Source of the DNA: Rhodopseudomonas palustris
GTDB taxonomy: Bacteria; Pseudomonadota; Alphaproteobacteria; Rhizobiales; Xanthobacteraceae
NCBI RefSeq assembly: GCF_034479375.1
Contig: NZ_CP140155.1
Location: forward strand, 1,984,001-2,048,000
Direction: 5' to 3'
DNA length: 64,000 nt
Both the position numbers and the translations under genes were made by a program. Positions 42,861 through 52,477 of the stretch are shown here, piece by piece. Numbering within the stretch: the first letter of the stretch is position 1; every line of letters starts with the position of its first letter. The notes under the pieces are model-generated. The model was not told the origin of the DNA, did no database searches, and saw only the letters and a program-made list of their open reading frames with translations.

Positions 42861-43751
42861 ATGTCCTACGAGACGATCAAATACGAGGTCGCCGACCAGA
42901 TTCTCACCATCACGCTGAACCGGCCGGAGAAGCTCAACGCCTTCAACCCGGCGATGCAGCGCGAGCTGATCGAGGCGTTCGACAGGGCGGATGCGGACGA
43001 CGATATCCGCGCCGTCATCGTCACCGGCGAAGGCCGCGCGTTCTGCGCCGGCGCCGATCTGTCGTCCGGCGCCGACACCTTCGATCGCGACGCCCGCCGC
43101 GGCCCGGTGCGGCGCAATGCCGACGGTTCGGTCGATTACGCCGACCCGCAGGTGCGCGACGGCGGCGGCCAGGTGACGCTGCGGATCTTCAAGTGTCTCA
43201 AGCCGGTGATCGCGGCGGTGAACGGCCCGGCGGTCGGCATCGGCGTCACCATGCAGCTCGCGATGGACATCCGCATCGCCTCGGAGGCGGCGCGGTTCGG
43301 CTTCGTGTTCTCGCAGCGCGGCATCGTGCCGGAAGCGGCGTCGAGCTGGTTCCTGCCGCGCATCGTCGGCATCGCTCAGGCCCTGGAGTGGTGCTACACC
43401 GGCCGCGTGTTCCCGGCGCAGGAAGCGCTCGACGGCAAACTGGTCAGCCGCGTCGTGCCGGCCGATCAGTTGCTCGAGACCGCGCGCACGCTGGCCAAGG
43501 AGATCGCCGCCAAGACCGCGCCGGTGTCGGTGGCGCTGATCCGGCAGATGATGTGGCGGATGCTCGGCGCCGACGATCCGATGGAGGCGCACAAGATCGA
43601 CAGCCGCGGCATCTACGAACGCGGCCGCTCCGACGACGTCAAGGAAGGCGTCTCCTCGTTCCTGGAAAAGCGCCCGGCGCAGTTCAAGAACAAGGTGACG
43701 GCCGACATGCCGGCGTATTTCCCGTGGTGGGACGAGCGGGAATACAAGTAA
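42861..43751 (+). CDS. Enoyl-CoA hydratase/isomerase (crotonase family)
   Basis: 296 residues. Crotonase fold with oxyanion-hole segments GRAFCAGADLSSG (about 59-71) and NGPAVGIGVTMQLAMDIRIA (about 118-137); the catalytic glutamate is likely in SQRGIVPEAASSWFLPR. An insert (about 75-100) carries Arg/Asp-rich sequence, and the C-terminus ends FPWWDEREYK. Hydrates or isomerises a 2-enoyl-CoA; pathway not clear. ATG at 42861 has GGAGGA 6 bases upstream. It is separated from the amidase by a palindromic repeat. Confidence 0.92.
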   Translation: MSYETIKYEVADQILTITLNRPEKLNAFNPAMQRELIEAFDRADADDDIRAVIVTGEGRAFCAGADLSSGADTFDRDARRGPVRRNADGSVDYADPQVRDGGGQVTLRIFKCLKPVIAAVNGPAVGIGVTMQLAMDIRIASEAARFGFVFSQRGIVPEAASSWFLPRIVGIAQALEWCYTGRVFPAQEALDGKLVSRVVPADQLLETARTLAKEIAAKTAPVSVALIRQMMWRMLGADDPMEAHKIDSRGIYERGRSDDVKEGVSSFLEKRPAQFKNKVTADMPAYFPWWDEREYK

Positions 43752-43792
43752 GCGGCAAGCGCGCTCATCGAGCGGACCGGCACCAATCGCCG

Positions 43793-44263
43793 TCATTCCG
43801 GGGCGCGAGCGCCAGCTCGCGAACCCGGAATCCCGCAGTGCTATGTACAACCTCACCCCGTCATTCCGGGGCGCCGCGCAGCGGCGAGCCCGGAATCCAT
43901 ACGCCGCAGCAGCGGCGGTGAGGCACGGCGGTGGAGCTCTGTTATCAAAATGATAGCGCAGGGGTTATGGATTCCGGGCCTGCGCCCCGAGGGCGCATCC
44001 CGGAATGACGACCGAAGGGCCGTGCGACGTTCCCGAGATTCCGGGTTCGCGCTACGCGCGCCCCGGAATGACGAACGAGAGGATGGTGCGCGCCCATCAT
44101 TCCCGTGCAACGGACGCTGCATTGTGCCCCGGACGCAGCGCAGCGCGCCGCGCTTGCGGCGTGGTGCGCTGCTGATCCGGGGCCCCGGTTTGCGCGCAGC
44201 ACGAGAACCGGGGTCCCGGGTCTGCGGAGCAGCGTTGCACGCTGCACCGCGCCCGGGACTGGC
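43793..44263. repeat. Cluster of palindromic repeats (family B and relatives)
   Basis: The whole spacer between the enoyl-CoA hydratase and acyl-CoA synthetase genes is repeat: TCATTCCGGGGCGC units at 43793 and 43861, inverted CGCCCCGGAATGA ends at about 44000 and 44058-44071, then a further GCCCCGGACGCAGCGCAGCG/GGGGCCCCGG-type element to about 44263. No gene is present. Confidence 0.85.
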
Positions 44264-44273
44264 GTGTAGGCCC

Positions 44274-45992
44274 TCACCCCTCCTGCGCCGGCGCGGCTTT
44301 CAGCTCGGGGAAATCCTCTTCGCGAAACTCGACGCCGCGCAACGAGTCGGTCTGGTCGTGCTCGTGCTCGATCCGGCGCAGATGCACGCGGCGGATTTTT
44401 CCGGAGATCGTCTTCGGCAGTTCGGTGACCAGCTCGAGCTTGCGGATGCGCTTGAACGGCGCCATCCGCGTCTGCATGTGGCGGAAGATCGACAGCGCGG
44501 TGTCGCGCGAGCGATCGGCGCCCGCCGTCAGCAGCACATAGGCCTTCGGGATCGCCAGCTTGATCGGGTCCGGGCTCGGCACCACCGCGGCTTCGGCGAC
44601 GGCGTCGTGTTCGAGCAGCACGCTCTCCAGTTCGAACGGGCTGATCCGATAGTCCGACGATTTGAACACGTCGTCGGTGCGGCCAACGAAGGTGAGATAG
44701 CCGTCGTCGTCGGCGAAGGCGACGTCGCCGGAGCGATAGATCTCGCCGTCCGCGCCGCTGAGCTTACCACCCTCGCCTTGATAGCCCTGCATCAGGCCGG
44801 CGGGCCGCGCGTCGCCCAGCGCCAGCGTGATCTCGCCCTCCTTCGCCGGCTGGCCGTCGGCATCGGTGATCCGCACGACATAGCCCGGCAGCGGCCGGCC
44901 CATCGAGCCGATCTTCACCTTCTGGCCGGGCGAATTGCCGACCATCGCGGTGGTCTCGGTCTGGCCATAGCCGTCGCGGATGGTGACGCCCCAAGCGGCC
45001 TTGACCTGATCGATCACTTCCGGATTGAGCGGCTCGCCGGCGCCGCAGACCTCGCGCAGGTGCACCTTGTAGTCCGCGAGCTTCTCCTGGATGAACATCC
45101 GCCACACCGTCGGCGGCGCGCACAGCGTAGTGACGCCGCAGCGGCCGATCGTCGCCAGCAGACTCTTGGCGTCGAACCGCGGCTGGTTGACCACGAACAC
45201 CGTGGCGCCGGCGTTCCACGGCGCGAACAAACAACTCCACGCATGTTTCGCCCAGCCCGGCGACGAGATGTTGAGATGCACGTCGCCCGGCTGCAGCCCG
45301 AGCCAGAACATCGTCGACAGCGCCCCGACCGGATAGCTGCGCTGGCTGTGCCGCACCAGCTTCGGCTTCGCGGTGGTGCCGGAGGTGAAATACAGCAGCA
45401 TCGGATCGTCGGCCTGCGTCGGGCCGTCCGGCGTGAAGACGTCGGGCTGCAGCGCGGTTCCGTCGTAATTGAGCCAGCCGTCCTGGGCGTCGCCGACCAC
45501 GACGCGTAGCAGATCGTCGCCGCCGAGGCCCTTGAACTTGGCGATCTGGTCGGGCGCAGCGACCACCGCCTTGGCCTTGCCGCGCTCGAGCCGGTCGCGT
45601 AACTCGTCCGGCGTCAGCAGCGTGGTCGCCGGGATGGTGACGAGACCGAGCTTGATCGCCGCCAGCATCGTCTCCCACAGCGGCACGACGTTGCCGAGCA
45701 GCAGCAGCAGATGATCGCCGCGCTTCAGGCCCTTGGCACGCAGATAGTTCGCGACCTGGTTGGAGCGCTTCGACAGATGCGCGAAGCTCGGCTTCTCCTC
45801 CCGGCCGGTGGTGCCGTCGACGATCCACAGAGCGGGACGGTTGCGGCTGCCGGACGTCGCCAACTCGGCATCGAACCAGTCGAGCGCCCAGTTGAACGGC
45901 ACCGGATCAGGCCATTTGAAACCGGCGACCGCGGCGGCGTAGTCGGTGCGATGGTCGAGCAGGAAAGAACGGGCCTGTTGGAATGTCGTCAT
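44274..45992 (-). CDS. AMP-forming acyl-CoA synthetase (benzoate/medium-chain-like)
   Basis: 572 residues from ATG at 45992 (GAGG 7 bases upstream). Adenylating ligase: P-loop MLLYFTSGTTAKPKLVRHSQ, core DGYGQTETTAMVG, hinge YRSGDVAFADDDGYLTFVGR and the C-terminal lysine in LPKTISGKIRRVHLR. The long N-terminal domain and APPTVWRMF match acetyl/medium-chain acyl-CoA or benzoate-CoA-like synthetases. It activates a carboxylic acid to its CoA ester using ATP. It lies downstream of mmsB on the same strand, so it may supply an acyl-CoA such as isobutyryl-CoA to the pathway (inference). Confidence 0.9.
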   Translation of the reverse strand: MTTFQQARSFLLDHRTDYAAAVAGFKWPDPVPFNWALDWFDAELATSGSRNRPALWIVDGTTGREEKPSFAHLSKRSNQVANYLRAKGLKRGDHLLLLLGNVVPLWETMLAAIKLGLVTIPATTLLTPDELRDRLERGKAKAVVAAPDQIAKFKGLGGDDLLRVVVGDAQDGWLNYDGTALQPDVFTPDGPTQADDPMLLYFTSGTTAKPKLVRHSQRSYPVGALSTMFWLGLQPGDVHLNISSPGWAKHAWSCLFAPWNAGATVFVVNQPRFDAKSLLATIGRCGVTTLCAPPTVWRMFIQEKLADYKVHLREVCGAGEPLNPEVIDQVKAAWGVTIRDGYGQTETTAMVGNSPGQKVKIGSMGRPLPGYVVRITDADGQPAKEGEITLALGDARPAGLMQGYQGEGGKLSGADGEIYRSGDVAFADDDGYLTFVGRTDDVFKSSDYRISPFELESVLLEHDAVAEAAVVPSPDPIKLAIPKAYVLLTAGADRSRDTALSIFRHMQTRMAPFKRIRKLELVTELPKTISGKIRRVHLRRIEHEHDQTDSLRGVEFREEDFPELKAAPAQEG

Positions 45993-46038
45993 GGCAACAC
46001 CTCGATCACGAGGCACAGCGTCCACCGCCAGTTTCATC

Positions 46039-46117
46039 CGTCATTGCCGGGCTTGACCCGGCAATCCATCTTCTTCCGAGGAGTGATGGATGCGCGGGTC
46101 GAGCCCGCGCATGACGG
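46039..46117. repeat. Palindromic intergenic repeat, family C copy 2
   Basis: CGTCATTGCCGGGCTTGACC and the inverted GGTCGAGCCCGCGCATGACG, with an inner ATCCATC.../GATGGAT pair. It separates mmsB from the acyl-CoA synthetase gene. Confidence 0.75.
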
Positions 46118-46154
46118 CCACTATGGTGGCGCCGCCGTGCGAAACATCAAACGC

Positions 46155-47042
46155 TTACTTCCTCCCCTGCTCACGCAGGTAGTTGATGATCCCGGAAAAG
46201 TCCGCGCCGCCGTTTCCGGCCTGTTCGAACGCGGCGTAGAGCTCGGCGGCGTGGGCGCCGAGCGGGGTCGCGGCGCCGGAGGTTTGCGCGGCCTCCTGCG
46301 ACAGTTTCAGATCCTTCAGCATCAAGGCCGCGGCGAAGCCGGGCTTGTAGCCGTTGTTGGCGGGCGACGCCGGCACCGGGCCGGGCACCGGGCAATAGCT
46401 GGTCAGCGACCAGCATTGGCCCGACGAGGTCGAGGCGACGTCGAACAGCGCCTGATGCGACAGGCCGAGCTTTTCGGCGAGCGTGAACGCTTCGCCGACC
46501 GCGATCATCGAGATGCCGAGGATCATGTTGTTGCAGATCTTCGCCGCCTGCCCCGCGCCGGCGCCGCCGCAATGCACGATCTTCTTGCCCATCTGTTCCA
46601 AAACCGGCTTGGCCGCGGCGAACGCCGCCTCGCTGCCGCCGGCCATGAAGGTGAGCGTCGCCGCCTTGGCGCCGCCGGTGCCGCCGGAGACCGGCGCGTC
46701 GATCGAGGCGATGCCGCCCTTCGCCGCCAGCGCGTGCGCCTGCACCGCGCTTTCGACGTCGATGGTCGAGCAATCGATGATCAGCGAGCCCGGGGCCGCA
46801 TGCGGCAGGATCTCGTTCCAGACCGAGAGCACGTGCTTGCCGGCGGGCAGCATGGTGACGATCACGCTGGCGCCCTGCACCGCGTCGATCGCGGAATTCG
46901 CGATCGCGACGCCGTCGGCCTTGGCTGCGTCGCAGGAGTCGGTGGACAGATCGAAGCCCACGACCTTGCGGCCGGCCTTGGCCAGATTGGCGGCCATCGG
47001 GCCGCCCATATTGCCGAGACCGATGAATGCGATGGCTGTCAT
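46155..47042 (-). CDS. mmsB: 3-hydroxyisobutyrate dehydrogenase
   Basis: 295 residues. Oxidises 3-hydroxyisobutyrate to methylmalonate semialdehyde with NAD+ in valine breakdown. N-terminal Rossmann fold FIGLGNMGGPMAANLAKAG (6-24), substrate loop IDAPVSGGTGGA (about 114-125) and the catalytic lysine in GQAAKICNNMI (Lys168). The distinctive TSSGQCWSLTSYCPVPGPVP segment is typical of true HIBADH. It lies 36 bp downstream of the hydrolase gene in the same operon. Cytosolic. Confidence 0.95.
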   Translation of the reverse strand: MTAIAFIGLGNMGGPMAANLAKAGRKVVGFDLSTDSCDAAKADGVAIANSAIDAVQGASVIVTMLPAGKHVLSVWNEILPHAAPGSLIIDCSTIDVESAVQAHALAAKGGIASIDAPVSGGTGGAKAATLTFMAGGSEAAFAAAKPVLEQMGKKIVHCGGAGAGQAAKICNNMILGISMIAVGEAFTLAEKLGLSHQALFDVASTSSGQCWSLTSYCPVPGPVPASPANNGYKPGFAAALMLKDLKLSQEAAQTSGAATPLGAHAAELYAAFEQAGNGGADFSGIINYLREQGRK

Positions 47043-47078
47043 AGTCCTCCCCTTTTTGTTGTCGGCGGGCCCGGCTCT

Positions 47079-48152
47079 TCAGTCCGGAAATTGCAACTCG
47101 TCCGCGCCGCGACCTTCAAAGTAGCGCGCCACGATGTCCGGCGTCACCTCCTCGATCGTCGCCGGCCGCCATTTCGGCGCGCGGTCCTTGTCGATCACCG
47201 CAGCGCGAATGCCTTCGACGAAATCGTCGCTGACGAACACTTGCAGCGCGGCGCGATATTCGTGCACCAGACAGGCTTCCAGCGACGCCGCGTCGCGCGC
47301 GATCCGCAACAGCTTCAGCGCGACCTTGAGGCTGGTCGGCGACTTCGCCCGCAGCGCCTTCAGCGTGGCCTGCGCGAACTCCGAGCCGTCACGCTGCAGA
47401 TCCGCGAAGATCTCCTCGACGGTGTCGTGGGCGAACCATTGGTCGATCTGCTGCGCATGAAGCTGCGCCGGCCCGGCCTCGGGTGTCATCGTGAATCGCG
47501 CGAGAATGCCGCGGACATTGTCGGCATGGGCATCGGCGGACGCCGCCGTCAACGCGGTGCGCAATTCCGGCCACGCCGACGCCGGCACGAACGCGTCGGC
47601 GAATTGCGCGTAGATGGCGTCGGCGCCGTTCATGGTCTCGCCGGTGAGGCCGAAATAGGTGCCGATCTCGCCGGGCGCGCGCGACAGCAGCCAGGTGCCG
47701 CCGACGTCGGGGAAGAAGCCGATGCCGACTTCCGGCATCGCGATCTTGGTCTTGTCGGTGACGATGCGATGGCTGCCATGGCCGGCGATGCCGACGCCGC
47801 CGCCCATCACGAAGCCATCCATATAGGCGACATAAGGCTTGGGAAATTTCGCGATCCGCGCGTTCATGACGTATTCTTCGCGCCAGAACACTTTGCCGAG
47901 ATCGCCGCCTTCGCGCGCGCTGTTGTAGAGCCCGACGATGTCGCCGCCGGCGCACAGCCCGCGCTCACCGGCGCCTTCGATCAGGATCAGCGCGATGTCG
48001 GAATCGGCCTCGAACTCGGTCAACGCGGCGTCGAGGCCGCGCGCCATCTCCAGCGTCAGCGCGTTGAGCGCTTTCGGCCGGTTGAGCCGGACCACGCCGG
48101 CCGCGCCCTCGCGCCGGACGATCAGGTCGGGCTCGGTGACAGCGATATTCAT
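47079..48152 (-). CDS. 3-hydroxyisobutyryl-CoA hydrolase
   Basis: 357 residues, longer than hydratases of the crotonase family and matching HIBYL-CoA hydrolases. Oxyanion segments [14 protein letters not shown] (about 65-78) and [19 protein letters not shown] (about 112-130); [20 protein letters not shown] follows, with the hydrolase-specific C-terminal region ([20 protein letters not shown]). It cleaves 3-hydroxyisobutyryl-CoA to the free acid, used next by mmsB. ATG at 48152 follows GAGGAGA and overlaps the dehydrogenase stop by 4 bp (ATGA), so translation is coupled. Confidence 0.93.
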   Translation of the reverse strand: MNIAVTEPDLIVRREGAAGVVRLNRPKALNALTLEMARGLDAALTEFEADSDIALILIEGAGERGLCAGGDIVGLYNSAREGGDLGKVFWREEYVMNARIAKFPKPYVAYMDGFVMGGGVGIAGHGSHRIVTDKTKIAMPEVGIGFFPDVGGTWLLSRAPGEIGTYFGLTGETMNGADAIYAQFADAFVPASAWPELRTALTAASADAHADNVRGILARFTMTPEAGPAQLHAQQIDQWFAHDTVEEIFADLQRDGSEFAQATLKALRAKSPTSLKVALKLLRIARDAASLEACLVHEYRAALQVFVSDDFVEGIRAAVIDKDRAPKWRPATIEEVTPDIVARYFEGRGADELQFPD

Positions 48153-49297
48153 CGGTTCTCCTCGAGCAGCTTGCGCGACACGATCAGCCGCATGATCTCG
48201 TTGGTGCCTTCGAGGATCTGGTGCACGCGCAGATCGCGCACCAGTTTCTCGACGCCGTATTCGGCGAGATAGCCGTAGCCGCCGTGCAGTTGCAGCGCGT
48301 CGTTGGCGACGTTGAAACCGGTGTCGGTGGCGAAGCGCTTGGCCATCGCGCACAGCTTGGTGGCGTCGGCATCCTTGCGGTCGAGCGCCGCGGCGGCGCG
48401 CCACAGCAGCGTCCGCGCCGCTTCCAGTTCGGTCGCCATGTCGGCGAGCCGAAACTGCAGCGCCTGGAATTCGTCGAGACGTTTGCCGAACGCCTTGCGC
48501 TCCTTCATGTAATCGAGCGTCTTGCCCAGCGCCGACTGCGCGCCGCCGAGCGAACAGGCGCCGATGTTGAGCCTTCCGCCGTCGAGCCCGGCCATCGCGA
48601 TCTTGAAGCCGATGCCCTCGTCGCCGAGCCGGTTGGCGACCGGCACGCGGGCGTTCTCGAATATCACCGCGCGGGTCGGCTGTGCGTTCCAGCCCATCTT
48701 GCGCTCGTTGGCGCCGAAGCTTAGCCCCGGCGTGTCCTTGTCGACCACCAGTGTCGAGATGCCGCCGGGGCCGTCGCCGCCGGTGCGCACCATCACCACA
48801 TAGAGGTCGTTGGCGCCGGCCCCGGAGATGAACTGCTTCTGGCCGTTGAGCACGTAGTCGTCGCCGTCGCGCACCGCGCGGGTGCGCAGCGCCGCGGCGT
48901 CCGAGCCCGAGCCCGGTTCGGTCAAGCAGTAGCTCGCGATCAGCTCCATGCTGCACAGCTTGGGCAGCCATTGCTGCCGCTGCGCCTCGGAGCCGTAGCT
49001 GTCGATCATCCACGCCGCCATGTTGTGGATCGAGATGAAGGCCGACACCGCCGGACAGCCGGTGGCGAGCGCCTCGAAGATCAGCGCGGCGTCGAACCGC
49101 GTCATGGCGCTGCCGCCGACGTCGTCGCGGATATAGATGCCGCCGATCCCGAGCGCCGCCGCCTGCCGGATCACATCCAGCGGCAAATGCTTGTCCTCGT
49201 CCCATTGCAGCGCGTGCGGCGCGATCTTCTCGGCCGCGAAATCGCGCGCCATGTCGCGGATGGCGCGCTGATCTTCGTTGAGGTCGAACATTGTCAT
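48149..49297 (-). CDS. Acyl-CoA dehydrogenase, probable isobutyryl-CoA dehydrogenase
   Basis: 382 residues from ATG at 49297. FAD acyl-CoA dehydrogenase with [17 protein letters not shown] (FAD/substrate loop), a middle beta domain and the C-terminal catalytic glutamate in [15 protein letters not shown] (about Glu363). By context it oxidises isobutyryl-CoA to methacrylyl-CoA in valine breakdown. Its start overlaps the vapC stop by 4 bases (ATGA), and no strong ribosome site of its own is seen; coupling to the toxin gene is likely. Electron acceptor would be ETF. Confidence 0.9.
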   Translation of the reverse strand: MTMFDLNEDQRAIRDMARDFAAEKIAPHALQWDEDKHLPLDVIRQAAALGIGGIYIRDDVGGSAMTRFDAALIFEALATGCPAVSAFISIHNMAAWMIDSYGSEAQRQQWLPKLCSMELIASYCLTEPGSGSDAAALRTRAVRDGDDYVLNGQKQFISGAGANDLYVVMVRTGGDGPGGISTLVVDKDTPGLSFGANERKMGWNAQPTRAVIFENARVPVANRLGDEGIGFKIAMAGLDGGRLNIGACSLGGAQSALGKTLDYMKERKAFGKRLDEFQALQFRLADMATELEAARTLLWRAAAALDRKDADATKLCAMAKRFATDTGFNVANDALQLHGGYGYLAEYGVEKLVRDLRVHQILEGTNEIMRLIVSRKLLEENR

Positions 49298-49722
49298 ACG
49301 GGTTGCCAGTCGGAGAGAAGGGTCACGTAGCGGGCGTGTTCGGTGCCGGCTAGCTTGGCGGCGAAGCGACGGTCGGCCGTTATCATGACTGCGTTCATCC
49401 GACGAGCCGCCTCGAGATAGATGAAATCGTAAACCGGATGACGAAAGGTACAACCGTTGAGCAAAGCCGCCTCAAGCAAATCATCGGTCGCCACGATACC
49501 GTCGAAATAGCTACGCAGTGATCGAAAGTAGCTGACCGCCTCCATGGCAGACATCAGCCCCGCCGATGTTTTCCGGCACAGCGCGTTTGCAATCTCTCCG
49601 AAAATAATCTGAGGCGCGAACAGCCGATCGCTGCCGAGCGACAATTCATCGGCCGCCTGAGCGTCCGGTTCAGCAACGAACCATTTCACCGCGACACTTG
49701 CGTCGACGATGAAATCGGTCAC
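49294..49722 (-). CDS. vapC: PIN domain ribonuclease toxin (VapC)
   Basis: 142 residues. PIN fold with acidic metal-binding residues Asp7 ([12 protein letters not shown]), Glu43 ([10 protein letters not shown]), Asp99 ([12 protein letters not shown]) and Asp117 (MITADRRF). VapC toxins cleave tRNA or rRNA when the antitoxin is lost. It overlaps the antitoxin gene by 4 bp at its start and the acyl-CoA dehydrogenase gene by 4 bp at its end. Base composition is lower in GC and codon use less biased than the metabolic genes around it, which suggests later arrival. Confidence 0.9.
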   Translation of the reverse strand: MTDFIVDASVAVKWFVAEPDAQAADELSLGSDRLFAPQIIFGEIANALCRKTSAGLMSAMEAVSYFRSLRSYFDGIVATDDLLEAALLNGCTFRHPVYDFIYLEAARRMNAVMITADRRFAAKLAGTEHARYVTLLSDWQPV

Positions 49723-49946
49723 ATCAACCCTTCCCTGATCTCGTCGAGAGTGAGCGAGGGTTGTATCTCGGGATGCTGTGATCGGAAATAGTGAGACACC
49801 GCGACACGTTCTTCGGGAGTGAACTTCTCTGCACCCTGCAAGAGCAGCTCGACCTCCTGATCGAAGGTGCGCCCTTTCGCGCGGGCACGCCGCTCGAACG
49901 AGGCCAACGCTTCCTCCACGCGGCTACGTAGCTGTGCTTCGGCCAT
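49719..49946 (-). CDS. vapB: VapB-like antitoxin
   Basis: 75 residues from ATG at 49946, which has GGAGG 6 bases upstream; an adjacent ATG is 3 bp earlier. The sequence is helical (RSRVEEALASFERRARAKGR) and ends LDEIREGLM, a pattern of VapB-type or StbC/FitA-like antitoxins that hold the PIN toxin with a C-terminal arm. The DNA-binding N-terminal part is not of an obvious named fold. It overlaps vapC by ATGA. Operator palindromes were not evident in the 50-bp gap to mmsA. Confidence 0.75.
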   Translation of the reverse strand: MAEAQLRSRVEEALASFERRARAKGRTFDQEVELLLQGAEKFTPEERVAVSHYFRSQHPEIQPSLTLDEIREGLM

Positions 49947-50000
49947 CATACACCTCCTCGAACTCCGGCGAGGCCGCACCCGGCCCCACCGGAGTCTACC

Positions 50001-51497
50001 TCACTTCATCAGCGGGATCGAAAACTCCGCGCCTTCCTTGACGCCGGAGGGCCAGCGCGAGGTGACGGTCTTGGTCTTGGTGTAGAATCGCACGGAATCG
50101 GGACCGTGCTGGTTGAGGTCGCCGAAACCGGACTTCTTCCAGCCGCCGAACGTGTAGTAGGCGATCGGAACCGGGATCGGGACGTTAATGCCGACCATGC
50201 CGACATTCACCTTCGCGGCGAAGTCGCGCGCGGCGTCGCCGTCGCGGGTGAAGATCGCAACGCCGTTGCCGTAATCGTGCTCCGACGGCAGCGCCAGCGC
50301 TTCGGCGTAGTCGTGCGCGCGGACCACGCTGAGCACCGGGCCGAAGATCTCTTCCTTGTAGATCCGCATGTCGCGGGTCACGTTGTCGAACAGACAGCCG
50401 CCCATGTAGAAGCCGTTCTCGTAGCCCTGCATCTTGAAGCCGCGGCCGTCGACGGCGAGCGTGGCGCCTTCCTGGACGCCGATCTCGACGTAGTTCTTGA
50501 CGCGCTCCAGCGCTTCCTTGGTCACCAGCGGGCCGAAATCGGCGGACGGATCGGTCGAGGGACCGATCTTCAAAGCCTCGACGCGCGGGATCAGTTTCTC
50601 CATCAGCCTGTCGGCGGTGGTCTTGCCGACCGGCACCGCGACCGAGATCGCCATGCAGCGCTCGCCCGCCGAGCCGTAGCCGGCGCCGATCAGCGCGTCG
50701 ACGGTCTGGTCCAGGTCGGCGTCGGGCATGATGATGGCGTGGTTCTTGGCGCCGCCGAAGCACTGCGCGCGCTTGCCGGTGGCCGCGGCGCGCTCGTAGA
50801 TGTATTGCGCGATCGGCGACGAGCCGACGAAGCCGACGGCGCGAATGTCGACGTCGTCCAGAATGGCGTCGACCGCCTCCTTGTCGCCGTTGACGACGTT
50901 GAGAATGCCCGGCGGCAGGCCGGCTTCCAGCATCAGGGCGGCGAGCGCCATCGGCACGCCGGGATCGCGCTCCGACGGCTTCAGGATGAAGGCGTTGCCG
51001 CAGGCGATCGCCGGGGCGAATTTCCACATCGGGATCATCGCCGGGAAGTTGAACGGGGTGATGCCGGCGACAACGCCCAAGGGTTGCCGCATCGAATAGA
51101 TATCGATGCCGGGGCCGGCGCCTTCGGTGTATTCGCCCTTCATCAGATGCGGAATGCCGCAGGCGAATTCGGCGACTTCGAGGCCGCGCTGGATGTCGCC
51201 CTTGGCGTCCGGAATGGTCTTGCCGTGCTCGCGCGCCAGCAGCTCGGCGAGCTTGTCGTAATCGCGCTGCACCAGGTCGAGGAACTTCATCAGCACGCGG
51301 GCGCGGCGTTGCGGATTGGTGGCGCCCCATTCGGGCTGCGCGGCGCTGGCGTTTTCGATCGCGGCGCGCATCTCCGCCTTGGTGGCGAGCGCGACCTTGG
51401 CCTTCACCTCGCCAGTCATCGGCTCGAACACGTCGGCGAACCGCCCCGACTTGCCCTCGACCTCTTTGCCGCCGATGAAATGACCGATGGTGCGCAT
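50001..51497 (-). CDS. mmsA: Methylmalonate-semialdehyde dehydrogenase (acylating)
   Basis: 498 residues. Converts methylmalonate semialdehyde to propionyl-CoA with NAD+ and CoA, completing valine breakdown. Aldehyde dehydrogenase fold with the catalytic thiol Cys281 in GSAGERCMAISVAV, cofactor region VGSSPIAQYIYERA, and the C-terminal PIPVPIAYYTFGGWKKSGFG block typical of MMSDH; the general-base glutamate of ordinary ALDHs is absent as expected. ATG at 51497 has AGGAGG 5 bases upstream. It is the first catabolic gene after the TetR gene and is separated from the rest of the operon by vapBC. Confidence 0.95.
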   Translation of the reverse strand: MRTIGHFIGGKEVEGKSGRFADVFEPMTGEVKAKVALATKAEMRAAIENASAAQPEWGATNPQRRARVLMKFLDLVQRDYDKLAELLAREHGKTIPDAKGDIQRGLEVAEFACGIPHLMKGEYTEGAGPGIDIYSMRQPLGVVAGITPFNFPAMIPMWKFAPAIACGNAFILKPSERDPGVPMALAALMLEAGLPPGILNVVNGDKEAVDAILDDVDIRAVGFVGSSPIAQYIYERAAATGKRAQCFGGAKNHAIIMPDADLDQTVDALIGAGYGSAGERCMAISVAVPVGKTTADRLMEKLIPRVEALKIGPSTDPSADFGPLVTKEALERVKNYVEIGVQEGATLAVDGRGFKMQGYENGFYMGGCLFDNVTRDMRIYKEEIFGPVLSVVRAHDYAEALALPSEHDYGNGVAIFTRDGDAARDFAAKVNVGMVGINVPIPVPIAYYTFGGWKKSGFGDLNQHGPDSVRFYTKTKTVTSRWPSGVKEGAEFSIPLMK

Positions 51498-51642
51498 CCG
51501 TTCCTCCTGAAAGGCAGTTTTCTGATCCCCTTGAACAGCCTTTTTCGATGTTTGGGAAGGGCCTGCACGCGCCCGACGCCTGCCAAAATGCAACGCTCGC
51601 CGCAGGCCCGCGCCGCCGGCGAACGCTGCGGACGGACGGCGA

Positions 51643-52323
51643 TCAGCGCTGGGGCGCGGCTTTGGTACGGGTTCGGGACACGGCTGCGGCCGCGGGTTTT
51701 CGCGCCGCGCGCGGTCTCGCCGGCGCTTTCGGTGCCGGTTTCGTCGGCATGGCGCCGGCCAGAGCGGCGTCGCGGCCGGCTTCGAGGATCGCGTCGGACA
51801 GTTCCCCGGTGCCGGCGACGCGGGCCATCAGCAGCGCGCCCATCATCGTGGCGAGCGTCGCCATCGCCTGCTTGCGCGCGGCCTTCGGGCTCGCCTCGGG
51901 AAATCGCGTCGCCATCGTCGCGATCATCTGCTCGAGCTTGGCGGCGAAGGCGCGGCGCGTCTTCGGGCTCTCGCGGGCGATCTCGGCGCCCAGCGCCGGC
52001 ACCGCGCAGCCGCGGCCGGGGTCGTCGCGATGCGCCGCAGAGAGGTAGTTTTCGACGACGATCGCCAGCATCTCGTGCGGCGGCGTGTCCACCGCAAGCT
52101 TGCGCCAGCGTTCGTTGGCGCGGTCCATCGCGTAGGCGAAGGCCTCGATCACCAGTTGCTCGCGCGAGGAAAAATGCGCGTAGAAGCCGCCATGGGTGAG
52201 GCCGGCCTCCTTCATCAGGTCGGCGACGCCGACGCCGTGGGCGCCCTTCTCGCGCAGCCGCACGGAGGCCTTCCGCACGATCCGGGCATGGGTCTCGAGC
52301 TTGTGTTCCTTCGAGTAGCGCAT
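51643..52323 (-). CDS. TetR family transcriptional regulator
   Basis: 226 residues. N-terminal HTH (about 12-58): RIVRKASVRLREKGAHGVGV followed by the recognition region MKEAGLTHGGFYAHFSSREQL, close to the NemR/YxaF-like group. The ligand domain contains GCAVPALGAEIAR. The C-terminus (about 195-226) is Lys/Ala/Pro/Arg-rich and probably disordered. It lies upstream of mmsA on the same strand and divergent from an enoyl-CoA hydratase gene. A perfect palindrome 7 bp before its start codon suggests autorepression. Confidence 0.9.
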   Translation of the reverse strand: MRYSKEHKLETHARIVRKASVRLREKGAHGVGVADLMKEAGLTHGGFYAHFSSREQLVIEAFAYAMDRANERWRKLAVDTPPHEMLAIVVENYLSAAHRDDPGRGCAVPALGAEIARESPKTRRAFAAKLEQMIATMATRFPEASPKAARKQAMATLATMMGALLMARVAGTGELSDAILEAGRDAALAGAMPTKPAPKAPARPRAARKPAAAAVSRTRTKAAPQR

Positions 52324-52330
52324 CGGGTCC

Positions 52331-52348
52331 GATCAGATGTTCCTGATC
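52331..52348. promoter_or_regulatory. Candidate TetR operator
   Basis: GATCAG-ATGTTC-CTGATC is a perfect 6-bp inverted repeat with a 6-bp centre, 7 bp upstream of the TetR gene ATG and in the spacer shared with the divergent enoyl-CoA hydratase gene. Position and symmetry fit a TetR-type autoregulatory site. Confidence 0.45.
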
Positions 52349-52477
52349 ATATCATAGCGCGGTTCGGCGGAAACGCCACCGCCGAAACCGCGCCCGAGCG
52401 GGCGGCTGCGCGCTTGACAAACAGCCGGCTTCGCCGGGACATGCGCCTCGGGACAACGTGAAAAGAGCCGAAAAGCC

